From NCBI GenBank assembly GCA_041389725.1, contig JAWKRG010000004.1, positions 1 through 64,000 of the forward strand: 64,000 nucleotides of DNA, in the 5' to 3' direction. Under the pieces are notes generated by a model, which had not been told where the DNA came from, did not search any database, and saw only the letters and a list, made by a program, of their open reading frames with translations. Source of the DNA: Polyangiaceae bacterium (GTDB lineage: Bacteria > Myxococcota_A > Polyangia > Polyangiales > Polyangiaceae). Made by a program: the position numbers and the translations under genes. This document shows, in pieces, positions 1 through 9,008 of the stretch. Each line of letters starts with the position of its first letter. Position 1 is the first letter of the stretch.

Positions 1-928
1 GTCCTTGCTGGAGATGGTCGACGAAGGGCTCATCGACAAGATCAGCTTCACTGGCTCCACGGAAGTGGGTCGCAAGATCGGAGAGATCTGCGGCCGCAAT
101 CTGCAGGTTCCCTCCTTGGAGCTGGGCGGCAAGAACCCCTTGGTCGTGCTGGCCGACGCGGACCTCGAGCTGGCGGTCGAGGGCGCGCTTTGGGCGTCCT
201 TCGGTACGGCGGGACAACGCTGCACGAGCTGCGGCAACATCATCGCCGACAAGCGTGTGATGCCCACGCTGCGCGATCAGCTCGTCAAGCGCGCGAAGCT
301 GCTCAAGATCGGCGAGCCTTTGGACGAGGGCATCGACTACGGCCCGTTCATCAACGAGCGCTTCCTCCAGCGCTGGCTCTCTCAACGAGCGGTCGGTCTG
401 GACGATGGCGCTGAGCTATTGCTCGATGGCAAGCGCATCGTTCCGGGGGAGGAGCCGCCAGGGTTCTCTGGGGACGCCGCCCGAGGGGTGTATGCGACGC
501 CACGCATCTTCGACCGCGTGAAGCCCGAGATGCGGGTCTTCCATGAGGAGTGCTTCGGTCCCACCGTCAACTTGGTGGAAGTCGACGGATTGGACGAGGC
601 CATCGCGGTCGCAAACGGCACGCCCTACGGCCTGACGAGCGCCGTCTACACGCGCGACGCACGCGCCATGTTGCGCTTCAAACAGGAGATCCGCGCGGGC
701 ATGACCAGCATCAACAACTCGACGACCGGCGCCGAGGCGCACATGCCCTTCGGCGGCAACGGCTGGAGCGGCAATGGAACACGCGAAAGCGGGATCTGGG
801 TGCTGGACGCCTACACGCGCTGGCAGGCCGTGAACGTGGACTTGGCAGGGCAACTTCAGAAGGCACAAATCGACCTGACCGATGCCGGTCCGCCCGAGGC
901 TCTTGCCCTGGAGCCACTGCTGCGCTGA
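1..928 (+). CDS. Aldehyde dehydrogenase, C-terminal part (5' end outside window)
   Basis: This is the C-terminal ~308 residues of an NAD(P)+-dependent aldehyde dehydrogenase, which oxidises an aldehyde to the acid. The reading frame is open to the window edge, so the N-terminal Rossmann part lies upstream. Visible family signatures are FTGSTEVG (cofactor loop), LELGGKNP with the general-base Glu, GQRCTS with the nucleophilic Cys, EECFGP, and a late FGG..GNGTRESG segment. A family of about 500 residues fits. The substrate cannot be read from the sequence. The gene ends 57 bases before a lipoprotein gene on the same strand; there is no sign of coupling. Confidence 0.93.
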   Translation, partial: SLLEMVDEGLIDKISFTGSTEVGRKIGEICGRNLQVPSLELGGKNPLVVLADADLELAVEGALWASFGTAGQRCTSCGNIIADKRVMPTLRDQLVKRAKLLKIGEPLDEGIDYGPFINERFLQRWLSQRAVGLDDGAELLLDGKRIVPGEEPPGFSGDAARGVYATPRIFDRVKPEMRVFHEECFGPTVNLVEVDGLDEAIAVANGTPYGLTSAVYTRDARAMLRFKQEIRAGMTSINNSTTGAEAHMPFGGNGWSGNGTRESGIWVLDAYTRWQAVNVDLAGQLQKAQIDLTDAGPPEALALEPLLR

Positions 929-985
929 GCAGAAAATCCCCTGAAACGCTGGGGTCTGTCCGGCACGCGTGTCAGAATCGGACCC

Positions 986-1920
986 ATGCGGGCTTGGCTT
1001 TACTTGGTGGCGAGTGCGGGCGTGTTCCTCGCGGCGTGCGGCGGCGATGACTTCAACGGGAATGGCACGGGAAGCGGCGGTGCAGCCGGCAGCGGCGGCG
1101 CGTCGGGCAGCGGCGGAACGGGCGGCGGCGCGGGCTCCGCCGGGACTTCTGGAGCGTCCGGAGGCGCTGGTACCCCCACGGATGGTGGGGCAGGTAGCAG
1201 CAGTGATGGCTCCGCGCCCGCGCCTCTGATGGTGGTGCAGAGCAGCCCCCTGGTGGAGAGTAGCGCCGAGGAAGTCTCCACTCTGACCTTCGCTACTGCA
1301 CCGCACGCTGGCAACGCGATCATCGTTGGCGTCACGTGCCAAAGCGACTTCGTGGTCGGCGGCATCGGCGACTGCCAGCTGGCAGACGGGAACGTCAGCG
1401 ACAACCAGAACAACACGTATACGCGCATCGTCCGCAGCCTGCCGATCCAGTCGAGCGCCTGGGCAAAGCGCGGCCACATCTTCATTGCCGAAAGCATTGG
1501 GCAGCCGTCGGGGTCTTCTTGCGATCGTCACCGTGATCCCGCGGGACCCAGTTCGATGCAGCAGACCATCTCCTGGGGCGCCATCGAAGTCTCCGGCTGG
1601 CGGCGCCACCGAGCTTGGATGCGTGGGACAGCACGAACGTCGGGTCGGAGACGTCCACCATGATCGGCGTGACCACGCACCAGGCGAACACCATCGCCGT
1701 TGGCTTCTCTGCACGTAGCAACGACCCGAACATGAACATCACGGTGGAAGCAGGCTGGACCGCCCACCAGACCAATCAGAACGGCGACGGTCCCCCCGCC
1801 CACTCGATGGTGTCACGCATCCTCACGAGCCAAGGTCAAGTGAGTCACACCTGGACTCATGACGCCCCCTCTCGCGGCGCGACGGGCATCCTGGCGGCCT
1901 TCAAAGGCGCGACGCCCTGA
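986..1920 (+). pseudogene. Frameshifted Gly/Ser-linker lipoprotein
   Basis: The frame opening at ATG 986 encodes a lipoprotein signal with lipobox LAAC, then a Gly/Ser-rich linker and a beta-rich domain of unknown function. It stays sensible to the residues AIEVSG near 1597 and then turns into Arg-rich nonsense ending at 1663. The +1 frame starting at about 1597 reads LAAPPSLDAWDST and continues cleanly to TGA 1920 (through GVTTHQANTIAVGFSAR and GATGILAAFKG). One base missing around 1595-1597 restores a single protein of about 311 residues. A second pair of compensating shifts around 1510-1545 is possible but weaker. Either a real pseudogene or a sequencing/assembly error. Confidence 0.6.
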
Positions 1921-1982
1921 CCGCGTCGGGCGCCGGGCCGTGACTGAGACGGCGTTGTGGCCTGGCCGCTAGCGTCGGCCTA

Positions 1983-3642
1983 CTAGCCTTTCGGGATGAT
2001 ATTGAGCTCCTGCAGGATCGGCTTGGCCACGCCGCCGAGACCCTCTGCGACGATGCAGCCGACGGCGATAGTGGTGAGCGTGATTTCCCGGACCTTCATC
2101 AAACGACCGAGCAGTAGCCACAGGATCACGCCGCCAAGGAAGAACGCCAGGTCGTAGGCCACAGGCAGCACCAACCCGATGCCGAGTCCAATCGAGCCAG
2201 GCAGGTACTTTTCCAAGGCCGGGCGACTCTCGAGCAAGACGTAGACGACGCCCAGAGCAGCGGCAATCCCCATGGCCGTCAGCGCTCCCGGTGGCATCGG
2301 CGTCGAGCCGTCGAAGATGAGCGCAGTCGCTGCCCACATCTTTGCGACGGGCGCTGGCAAGCCCTTGCCCTCGAGACTCAGAGGCGTGCGCCCCTGGATC
2401 TGCTGGAACACCCAGGCCGACACGAAGGCGCAAGGCAGCACCGTCAGGAGCTGCGTCCAGAATTGATAGCGCGCTGGTACCTTGAGCCATCGCCCGTAGG
2501 CCATGTCCCCCGTCAGGTTGCCCGCTTGCGCGCCACTACCCGCTACGAAACCTGCACCGGCGAGGTTTGTGGCAGCACTAGAACCGCCAGCCAGCGCGGT
2601 TACGCCCTGGAGCAGCACGCCCATGACGCGGGCGGGGTTGAACGCGGTCTGTGCAGCGGCCCGAGTCGCGATCACGTTCTGCAGGAAGCCGCCGATCACG
2701 ACCAGCACCAAGATGAGTACCAGATTCAGCCCGATGCTCAGGGTGCCGAAGGCCGCCGTGGTCGTCAGGGCGATGCCTGCGAAGATCGCCAGCGAGCGAG
2801 GCTTCATGATGCGATCGTCGTCGTCGACGTTGCCCCGCAAGTTCACCAGGGACTTCAAGCTCGCGACGATGACTCGCCAGTTGAGTACCATCATCGTCAG
2901 GCCGGTGGAGACCAGGAAACCGATGCCCGGCCACACGTAGCGATGGGGCGCCTCGGGCGCCGGCGTGTGGGGCGCCAGCACCAAGAGCGCGATGCCCCCC
3001 GCCAGGAATCCGACGCAAGTGCGGAACCCCATCAAGTAGGCGCCGCCGATGGCGAAGGGCGACCAAGAGATGGCGGCGCCGTAGGCGGCAAGGCCGAAAA
3101 TCGGCAGCGCCGTGCCCTCGGGCACGACGCCGAATCCACCGTCGTCGTTGAGCACCACGTAGGTCATCGCCAACGCGATGGTGATCACCAGGTAGATCGG
3201 TTGTTTGGGGTCGCCACGATCCACCAGCGCGCGAATGACACTCTCGGTGGCCTTGGAGCCAGGCCACGGCAACGTCTCGCGCAAGATGAGCAGCTCGCGG
3301 AGCGGAAGTACGAACACCATGCCGACCAGACTGGTGACGACCGCAAACCTGACCATTTGCCAAAGCGAATAGGCGTCGCCGGTCATCGCTTTGGCCGCGT
3401 AGGAAGCGTTGATGAAGCCCAAGCTGCCGCCGGTACCCTATCGTGGCCACGATGACCATTTCCGGCGTGCGGATGGCGTTCTTCGAAAGGAAGAACATCG
3501 CGAAGAAGAGCAGCGCCGCGATGGTCGGCCCTTCCTCGATCACACCGAAGGACAAGGTCAGGTAGCTGTTGACCGCACAGAGTGTCACGGCCAACAGGAA
3601 CCCTGCGATCACGGCACGAGCCGAGGGACGAGCGTCAGTCAC
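1983..3642 (-). pseudogene. OPT-family oligopeptide transporter, split by a frameshift
   Basis: Read together, two frames give a ~553-residue polytopic membrane protein of the OPT (oligopeptide/metal-chelate transporter) family, the expected size. GTG 3642 opens the N-terminal part with one or two membrane segments (AVTLCAVNSYLTLSFG, IAALLFFAMFF). It runs to ATIG and then leaves frame. The second frame carries the family motif GTGGSLGFINA and everything after it to the stop at 1983, with many hydrophobic segments. The switch maps to a GGG run (minus strand) at 3436-3438, where removing one base restores ATIGTGGSLGF. There is no slippery heptamer to suggest programmed shifting. Either a recent pseudogene or a sequence error. 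Confidence 0.8.
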
Positions 3643-3878
3643 GGCCGGAGGGTAGTCGGCGGTCGGTCTGACCGCGAGAGCGGAAGCGGCCCCCGAAAGC
3701 GTGTCCCGACGGGGCTATGACAGCTCTGTCCTGCAGCTTCGCCTTTCAAAACTGTCGTTTCAGGCCTGCAAGGGTCGACGTGAGGACCGGTCGCCGCGCG
3801 CATGATTTCAGCTACTTGCCTGCGAAATGCAGCGGGCACGAGACATGCCTTTGATCATGACGGCCTCCCCGGCCCAAC

Positions 3879-4253
3879 ATGGCTTCACTCTCCAAGATCC
3901 TGGTCGCCATCCAGCACGAGCTGACGCTGGAGCGCATCAACGAGGTGCTTCATCCGATGCCGGCCGAGTGCCATTTCCTCGCACCCGACGAGGGCTTGGA
4001 TCAAGCGCTGCGCACTCGCGGACCGTTCCAGCTGGTCTTGGCTAGCGCCAACGTCGGGAGGGAGAGCGCCCTGCAGAGTCTGGCTCGCGCGCGACAGTCG
4101 GGCGACTCGACGCCCTTCCTCGTCCTGGGGCACAGCCAAGGGGAGTCGATGCGAGTCTTCGTCAGCGACGGCGAGGGCGTGGTCTTGTCCAGCCGAGTAC
4201 TCACTGCACCCAACTTGGCTCGGTTGGTGCGCGACTTCATCGGCACGCGCTAG
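3879..4253 (+). CDS. Degenerate response-regulator receiver-like protein
   Basis: This 124-residue protein has the alternating beta/alpha pattern of a CheY-type receiver domain: a first strand KILVAIQ, a helix with ELTLERINEVL, a strand LVLASANV and a strand FLVLGHSQ. The position where the phosphoacceptor Asp is expected, at the end of the third strand, is Ala/Asn, and the usual acidic pair after strand one is replaced by Gln/His/Glu. Phosphorylation is therefore unlikely, and it may be a pseudo-receiver used for binding. The fold is inferred from pattern only. It is converged upon by the kinase gene on the other strand, with a repeat block between them. Confidence 0.55.
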   Translation: MASLSKILVAIQHELTLERINEVLHPMPAECHFLAPDEGLDQALRTRGPFQLVLASANVGRESALQSLARARQSGDSTPFLVLGHSQGESMRVFVSDGEGVVLSSRVLTAPNLARLVRDFIGTR

Positions 4254-4373
4254 GCCGGCCAGTTTTCAGGGCGCCCCGCTTGGCGCGGGTGCGCCGGCCA
4301 GTTTCAGGGCGCCCCGCTTGGCGCGGGTGCGCCGGCCAGTTTCAGGGCGCCCCGCTTGGCGCGGGTGCGCCGG
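4254..4373. repeat. 38-bp tandem repeat, three copies, overlapping a kinase 3' end
   Basis: Three head-to-tail copies of a 38-39 bp unit lie at 4254-4292, 4293-4330 and 4331-4368, followed by five bases of a fourth. The first copy carries one extra T; otherwise they are identical. The last copy encodes the C-terminus of the minus-strand kinase (GAPAPSGAP and its stop at 4342-4344), so the array is a duplication of that gene end. Each unit can form a hairpin (GCGCC...GGCGC), so the block may also act as a terminator between two convergent genes. Confidence 0.9.
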
Positions 4374-5799
4374 AGCCCCCATCCGGCTCGACGAGACCCT
4401 TCATGATTGCGGCCGCACGTTGCGCCGCGGGGCTGAGGCCGTCCGCGGCTGCATCACGCACCGACTTCGATGCGGGCTCTTCCTCTTCTTTGGCCATGGC
4501 GTTTGCGGAATCCGAGGCGGCGGGCGCCCCGCTGCTGTCGGTTGCGACAGCCTTCGTCGCGGGGCGACCGCGCGCCCCAGCCTTGACGATGGGACGCGTG
4601 TCCAGGGCGGGGCGTGACACCGTGTCCTCTATTGGTGCAGCGTCCGTCGTTTCGCTCTTCATCAACGCGATGCCTGTCGCGCCGCCCGCGGCCAACGCAG
4701 CCAGCGCCACGCTGACGACCACCCACGGGCGCGGGCTGCGCCGCACGGGAACCACCGACGCCATGGTGTCGCCCGTCACGGGAATGTCCTGGGGCACTTG
4801 GGCAATCGTGTCCGCGGAAGCCTCGGAAAAGCGAACAGGGGCCTGAATCGTGCGGGCGTTGGCGCTCACCGCGGCAGGTTGCGCAGGCGCGGCGCCCCAC
4901 TCGTCTTCACCCTCCGGCACGGTGACCTGAACCTCGCCGGTGGAATCCGCGAACAGGTCCCTGAGGGATTCGGCGAGTTCCCGCGCCGACTGAAAGCGGT
5001 CCGCAGGTTCGCGCTCGGTGGCTTTGGCGAACCACTCGTCGAAGCCTGAGGGCACCGGTCCGAACTCCGACGGAACGGGGATCGGTCGTACGCAGATCGA
5101 CAGCACCAGGTCACCCAGCCCCTCGCTCTCGAAGGGTCGCTTGCCGGTGATGCACTCGAAGGCGATCACGCCCAGAGCCCACAGGTCCGTACGAAAGTCG
5201 ACGGTCTTGTTGCCCTGGGCCTGCTCCGGACTCATGTAGAACGGGGTTCCCAACAAGGACCCAGTGCGGGTGCGCTCTCCTTTCGGACCGAGCGTCGAGG
5301 ACTCGACTTTGGCCACACCGAAGTCGAGGACCTTCGCGATCTCTTCGTCCTCGTTGTGAACCAGGAACACGTTTTCGGGCTTGAGATCTCGATGCACGAT
5401 CCCCGCTTCGTGCGCCCGGGAAATCGCTCGTGCCATGTGGCTGACGACGCGTGACGTCGTCTCGGGTGAGAGTCGCTTCTCGCGCTTGAGGCGGCGGGCG
5501 AGGGTCTCGCCCTCGAGCAACTCCATGACGATGAAGGGCAACCCGCCGTCGATGCCGTAGTCGAGGATCTGAACGACGTGTGGGCTCCGCAACTGAGCGG
5601 CAGCCTGGGCCTCCCGATTGAAGCGGGCCAGGGCCTCCTCGTCGCGGCTCAAGTCCCGATCCACGATCTTCACCGCGACCGGCGCGCCCAACACCAGGTG
5701 CTCGGCACGCCAAATCTGCCCCATGCCGCCCTCGTCGACGCGCTCTTGGAGGCGATAGCGGCCGAGCAGCACGCGGTCAGGCTCGGGGCTCGGGGACAT
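4342..5799 (-). CDS. Hanks-type Ser/Thr protein kinase with one membrane segment
   Basis: A 485-residue eukaryotic-like Ser/Thr kinase. The catalytic domain fills residues ~15-275: glycine-rich loop VDEGGMGQIW (21-30), ATP lysine in VAVKIV (Lys44), catalytic HRDLKPEN (Asp138), DFG (159-161) and activation segment MSPEQ. An Ala/Pro/Thr-rich linker follows, then a single hydrophobic stretch at roughly 360-380 (VVVSVALAALAAGGATGIAL), then a charged, Ala-rich tail. The kinase domain should be cytoplasmic with the tail outside. All catalytic residues are present. It lies 56 bases downstream of the ArsA-like gene and is probably co-transcribed with it. The substrate is unknown. Confidence 0.95.
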   Translation of the reverse strand: MSPSPEPDRVLLGRYRLQERVDEGGMGQIWRAEHLVLGAPVAVKIVDRDLSRDEEALARFNREAQAAAQLRSPHVVQILDYGIDGGLPFIVMELLEGETLARRLKREKRLSPETTSRVVSHMARAISRAHEAGIVHRDLKPENVFLVHNEDEEIAKVLDFGVAKVESSTLGPKGERTRTGSLLGTPFYMSPEQAQGNKTVDFRTDLWALGVIAFECITGKRPFESEGLGDLVLSICVRPIPVPSEFGPVPSGFDEWFAKATEREPADRFQSARELAESLRDLFADSTGEVQVTVPEGEDEWGAAPAQPAAVSANARTIQAPVRFSEASADTIAQVPQDIPVTGDTMASVVPVRRSPRPWVVVSVALAALAAGGATGIALMKSETTDAAPIEDTVSRPALDTRPIVKAGARGRPATKAVATDSSGAPAASDSANAMAKEEEEPASKSVRDAAADGLSPAAQRAAAIMKGLVEPDGGSGAPAPSGAP

Positions 5800-5855
5800 G
5801 AGGCTACACGATAGCGCGCCAGCCGGATGACGCGGGGTATTGTGGATTTTTCCCT

Positions 5856-6782
5856 TTAGTTACGGGCAATTATGATGTCGGCAAGGGTTTTCACCGCCGC
5901 GGGCGTGGTTGCGTCCCCCGGAAGCCAGGGAAGTTCCACGCGGGGATGGGCCACTTCCCGCAGGCGCGCCAAGGCCCGCTCCTGGACCCGTTCCCGAATG
6001 GCGCGGCGCACGCCGCAGGCCACCGCGGCGGTGCCAGGCAGTTCCTTGTTCAGGGTGCGGTCTTCGAGGAGTTCCGTGCGCTCGTCGTCGCTGAACAACG
6101 TGGGAATGACCGCATTGATGACGACGTGGGCAACGGGGAGATCCAGCTCCTGGTCCAGAGCTTCCAACAGCTCCAGGGTCTCGTTGGTCGGCATCTCTTC
6201 CGGAATGGTCACCACGACGACCCCCGTTGCAGTGGGATCCTGGAACATCTGCCACGCGCGCTCCGCGTCGCGGCGCAACACGCCGGGCGGCACGACTTCC
6301 ACGATGATCTTCGGCACGCGCAGCATGTCCAGGCCGTGCCCCGTTGCTGGAGCGTCGAACAGCACGATGTCGAAGCGATGGCGACCGTCTTCCATCAGTT
6401 CCGTCGAGTGGAACCACGCTTTTCCCAGCATCGCCCACTCGAACAGACCCGGCACGCCCGCAAAGAAGCTACGGACGTAGTTGTTGTCGAACACGGCGCC
6501 ATAGACGGCCTGACTCTTCAGGATCATTCCGCCATACTCGCGGAGCGCGACCTCCGGAGTCAGCTTCACCCCCCAGACCCCTTGCGCCAGCGGGCGCACC
6601 TCCGGCGACATCGGATCGGCGCCGAACAAAGTGCTGATTCGCTCCTTCGCGTCGCAAGCGGTGATCAACACGCGCTTGCCCTGAGCGGCAAGGCGTGCCG
6701 CGAGGGCCGCCGTCACCGTCGTCTTGCCGACCCCGCCTTTTCCCGTAATGAACAGGAATCGCCGGTTTTCGAGAGGGCTCAT
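5856..6782 (-). CDS. ArsA/Get3-like anion-transporting ATPase family protein
   Basis: A 308-residue P-loop ATPase of the ArsA/Get3 (deviant Walker A) family. GKGGVGKTTVTAALA lies at residues 14-28, with ITACDAKERISTLFG after it and DIVLFDAPATGHGLDMLRVP as the switch/Walker B region. It has a single ATPase domain, unlike the tandem arsenite pump ATPase, and there is no arsB or arsR nearby, so arsenic resistance is not implied. In Myxococcota such proteins are common, and the role (membrane protein handling or other) is not established. It begins at ATG 6782 and precedes the Ser/Thr kinase on the same strand. Confidence 0.88.
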   Translation of the reverse strand: MSPLENRRFLFITGKGGVGKTTVTAALAARLAAQGKRVLITACDAKERISTLFGADPMSPEVRPLAQGVWGVKLTPEVALREYGGMILKSQAVYGAVFDNNYVRSFFAGVPGLFEWAMLGKAWFHSTELMEDGRHRFDIVLFDAPATGHGLDMLRVPKIIVEVVPPGVLRRDAERAWQMFQDPTATGVVVVTIPEEMPTNETLELLEALDQELDLPVAHVVINAVIPTLFSDDERTELLEDRTLNKELPGTAAVACGVRRAIRERVQERALARLREVAHPRVELPWLPGDATTPAAVKTLADIIIARN

Positions 6783-6835
6783 CGTCTAGTTCCCGCTTTG
6801 CGCCAAGAGCGAAGCGGCGTTACTTACCACGGACC

Positions 6836-7498
6836 GTGAGTACTTCTAAGCGTCCTTGGACCCTGGGCTCCACCCGGGGCTCGAGTCTGGGAGCCGCCCT
6901 CGTCGCCGCACCCGTGCTCCTTTCGAGCGCCTGCGACAGCGGAAAGAGCGGCACCGCTGCCTCCACCTCGCCCGCTTCGACGGGCCCGACCTCAGGCACT
7001 TCCACGTCGGGCACCTCCGCCCTTCCCACCCCAATCGGCTCGCGCTGGCCGCGGCCCAGCGGTCCCCAGTTCGCCATCCTCGCCGGGCAGGGCATCGGCC
7101 CCATCCGTTTGCGCGCGAAGCTTTCCACGGTGGAGCGGCACATGGAGCTGGCCTGCCCTGCTCGTGCGCCCGGTGTGTGCCGCTACGCCGAGCGCGGCGC
7201 GGAGTTCTTTCTCGACGGCGAAGATCGCGTGGAGCGCATGCACCTGCACCGTGTGGGGCGCCGCGTCGCGGGCACGCAGATGGGGATCTTCAACGGCGCC
7301 ATTCCCCCCGACCTGCAGTTCGGCATGCTGCCCGAGGCCGTGATGGAAGGCCTCGGCAAACCGACGCGCGTGATCCAAGGCGACGCTGGCGCCTATCCGG
7401 GCACCGTGGAGCAGCACGAATACGCCGGCATGGTGCTCGAATACGATCGCATGCCCAGCGGACAGCTGGTCCTCTCGGGCATCCGCATTCCCAAGTAG
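6836..7498 (+). CDS. Hypothetical lipoprotein
   Basis: This 220-residue protein starts at GTG 6836. It has an N-terminal hydrophobic segment ending in the lipobox LSSAC, so it should be a lipoprotein. A Thr/Ser/Gly-rich linker (residues ~35-65) leads to a folded domain. In that domain GQGIGPIRLRAKLSTVERHM and a later ILxFG-like stretch (LQFGMLPEAVMEGLGKP) suggest two related sub-repeats of the kind seen in small bacterial beta-alpha domains. I do not recognise the family. It is divergent from the ArsA-like gene, with 53 bases between starts. Confidence 0.7.
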   Translation: MSTSKRPWTLGSTRGSSLGAALVAAPVLLSSACDSGKSGTAASTSPASTGPTSGTSTSGTSALPTPIGSRWPRPSGPQFAILAGQGIGPIRLRAKLSTVERHMELACPARAPGVCRYAERGAEFFLDGEDRVERMHLHRVGRRVAGTQMGIFNGAIPPDLQFGMLPEAVMEGLGKPTRVIQGDAGAYPGTVEQHEYAGMVLEYDRMPSGQLVLSGIRIPK

Positions 7499-7504
7499 TC
7501 GCGA

Positions 7505-8023
7505 TCACTGCGTACGGACGCGGCGGCGCTCTTGGATCATGCGCTGGTGGATCACCCGCTGAGCTTCAGGCGGCTCCACGAGCGTCCAGAGGTCATGCTC
7601 TGGCCGCGTCGCGGCGCGTTCCAGCAGCAGGTCCGCGGCGCGGTCGGGTTCGATGGCTTCGGCGTGTCGTCCCGGCAGTTGCACGACCGCGCTGCGTGCG
7701 CGCAGGTTCGCCAGGGTGTCCAGCATGCGTTCGGCCACGATGCCGAACACACGATCGTTGAAGGTTTCCTGCGGCCCCGCGCCGAACAGCAGCACCTTGT
7801 CGAAACTCAGGCGCGGCTTGCCCGGCACCAGGGCCACTTCGCCGAGTTCGCCGGTCAAGTGTCCGCGCTGCATCAGGGCGGAGATCCGCCCCGCCAAGCG
7901 AAAGTCCACCAGGCCAGCCACTCCATGGGGTGGACGTTCGTTTTCGAACACGCACGCTGCCAGCACCTCGCTAGCCGCCAGATCGAGCTTGCGAAGGTTG
8001 GGGGCGATGAAGCGCAGGTCCAT
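7505..8023 (-). CDS. Stand-alone M17 leucyl-aminopeptidase N-terminal-like domain protein
   Basis: A 172-residue protein resembling only the N-terminal, non-catalytic domain of M17 leucyl aminopeptidases (macro-domain-like fold): MDLRFIAPNLRKLDL, GVAGLVDFRLAGRIS, KVLLFGAGP and NDRVFGIVAERMLDTLANL. The metal-binding peptidase domain is absent, so no peptidase activity is expected. It may bind a nucleotide or ligand. The start at ATG 8023 lies 6 bases after the nusB stop, so it belongs to the rib-nusB transcription unit. Confidence 0.7.
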   Translation of the reverse strand: MDLRFIAPNLRKLDLAASEVLAACVFENERPPHGVAGLVDFRLAGRISALMQRGHLTGELGEVALVPGKPRLSFDKVLLFGAGPQETFNDRVFGIVAERMLDTLANLRARSAVVQLPGRHAEAIEPDRAADLLLERAATRPEHDLWTLVEPPEAQRVIHQRMIQERRRVRTQ

Positions 8024-8029
8024 GGGGGC

Positions 8030-8455
8030 TCAGGGCGTTCCGTCGTCTTGGCGCCCGGCATCCTCGGCGATGCGATCGAGCACCCCGTTGACGAAAGCAC
8101 TGCTCTCCTCGGTGCTGAAGCGCTTCGCCAGCTCCACGACCTCGTCGATAATCACGGCTCGTGGCACGTCCAGCTCGTGGGTGATCTCCCAAGCTCCCAA
8201 GCGCAGGAGATTGCGGTCCACACGAGTCATGCGTTCGAGGCGCCAATTGGTACTGGCGCTCCTGATGCGCTCGTCGAGATTCGCCAGATCGGCGCTGACG
8301 CCGGCCACCAGCTTGTCGGCGTAGGTGCGGCCCTCGGCGTCCCCCGGCATCTCGCGCCAGTAGTCGAAGATCACGCGGTCTACTGGCGTGTCCGTGGCCT
8401 CGTGGGCGTACAGCATCTGCAGCGCGGCCTCGCGGGCCATCGTGCGAGAGCCCAT
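8030..8455 (-). CDS. nusB: Transcription antitermination factor NusB
   Basis: A 141-residue NusB protein. It partners with NusE (ribosomal protein S10) at boxA RNA and promotes antitermination of rRNA operons. The family signature MAREAALQMLYAHE is at the N-terminus, VDRNLLRLGAWEI and AVIIDEVVELAKRFSTEESSAFVNGVLD at the C-terminus, and the length is typical. It begins 5 bases after the ribH stop, the classic ribH-nusB arrangement found across many bacteria. Confidence 0.96.
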   Translation of the reverse strand: MGSRTMAREAALQMLYAHEATDTPVDRVIFDYWREMPGDAEGRTYADKLVAGVSADLANLDERIRSASTNWRLERMTRVDRNLLRLGAWEITHELDVPRAVIIDEVVELAKRFSTEESSAFVNGVLDRIAEDAGRQDDGTP

Positions 8456-8460
8456 GACGC

Positions 8461-8946
8461 TCAGTATCCCGCTTTGGTGAGAGCGCGGCCGAGGTTCACC
8501 ATCTCGATCGCACTGATCGCGGCGTCGAATCCTTTGTTCCCGGCCTTCGTGCCTGCGCGCTCCACGGCTTGCTCGATGCTGTCGGTGGTCAGCACTCCGA
8601 ACACCACCGGCACTTGGGGAGTCCCGGCGTGGGCCAGGCCCTTGGCCGCCTCGGCGGCCACGTAGTCGAAGTGCGGCGTGCCACCGCGAATCACGGCGCC
8701 AAGCGCGATGACGGCGTCCACCTTGCCCGAAGCGGCTAGGCGCGCGCAGACCTGCGGTAGCTCCCAGGACCCGGGCACTCGCACCAGCACCACGGCCTCG
8801 TCCGCAACGCCATGGCGCGTGAGCGCGTCGCGCGCGCCAGAGATCAACGCGCTGACGATGAACTCGTTGAAGCGCGAGGCAACGATGGCAAAGCGCGCAC
8901 CACTGGGCTGAACCAGAGCGCCTTCGATGACTTCGGGATTCGACAT
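8461..8946 (-). CDS. ribH: 6,7-dimethyl-8-ribityllumazine synthase (beta subunit)
   Basis: A 161-residue lumazine synthase. It condenses 5-amino-6-ribitylamino-uracil with 3,4-dihydroxy-2-butanone 4-phosphate, the penultimate step of riboflavin synthesis. Signatures seen are ARFAIVASRFNEFI, VPGSWELPQVC, ALGAVIRGGTPHFDYV with the catalytic His, PVVFGVLTTDSIEQA and AGNKGFDAA. Length and order are those of the family, which usually assembles as pentamers or 60-mers. Its neighbours are RibBA upstream and NusB downstream. Confidence 0.97.
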   Translation of the reverse strand: MSNPEVIEGALVQPSGARFAIVASRFNEFIVSALISGARDALTRHGVADEAVVLVRVPGSWELPQVCARLAASGKVDAVIALGAVIRGGTPHFDYVAAEAAKGLAHAGTPQVPVVFGVLTTDSIEQAVERAGTKAGNKGFDAAISAIEMVNLGRALTKAGY

Positions 8947-9008
8947 GGCGGCGCAGATCTAGTGCTGCGTCGAGAAGGCCGCAATTCCAGAGACGGGCCC
9001 GGGGATCC

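Noticed and set aside
3430..3445. Programmed ribosomal frameshift in the OPT gene
   Set aside because: No slippery heptamer or downstream structure; a simple one-base indel explains the data better.
4254..4373. CRISPR array
   Set aside because: Repeats are head-to-tail with no spacers; the unit is the end of a coding gene.
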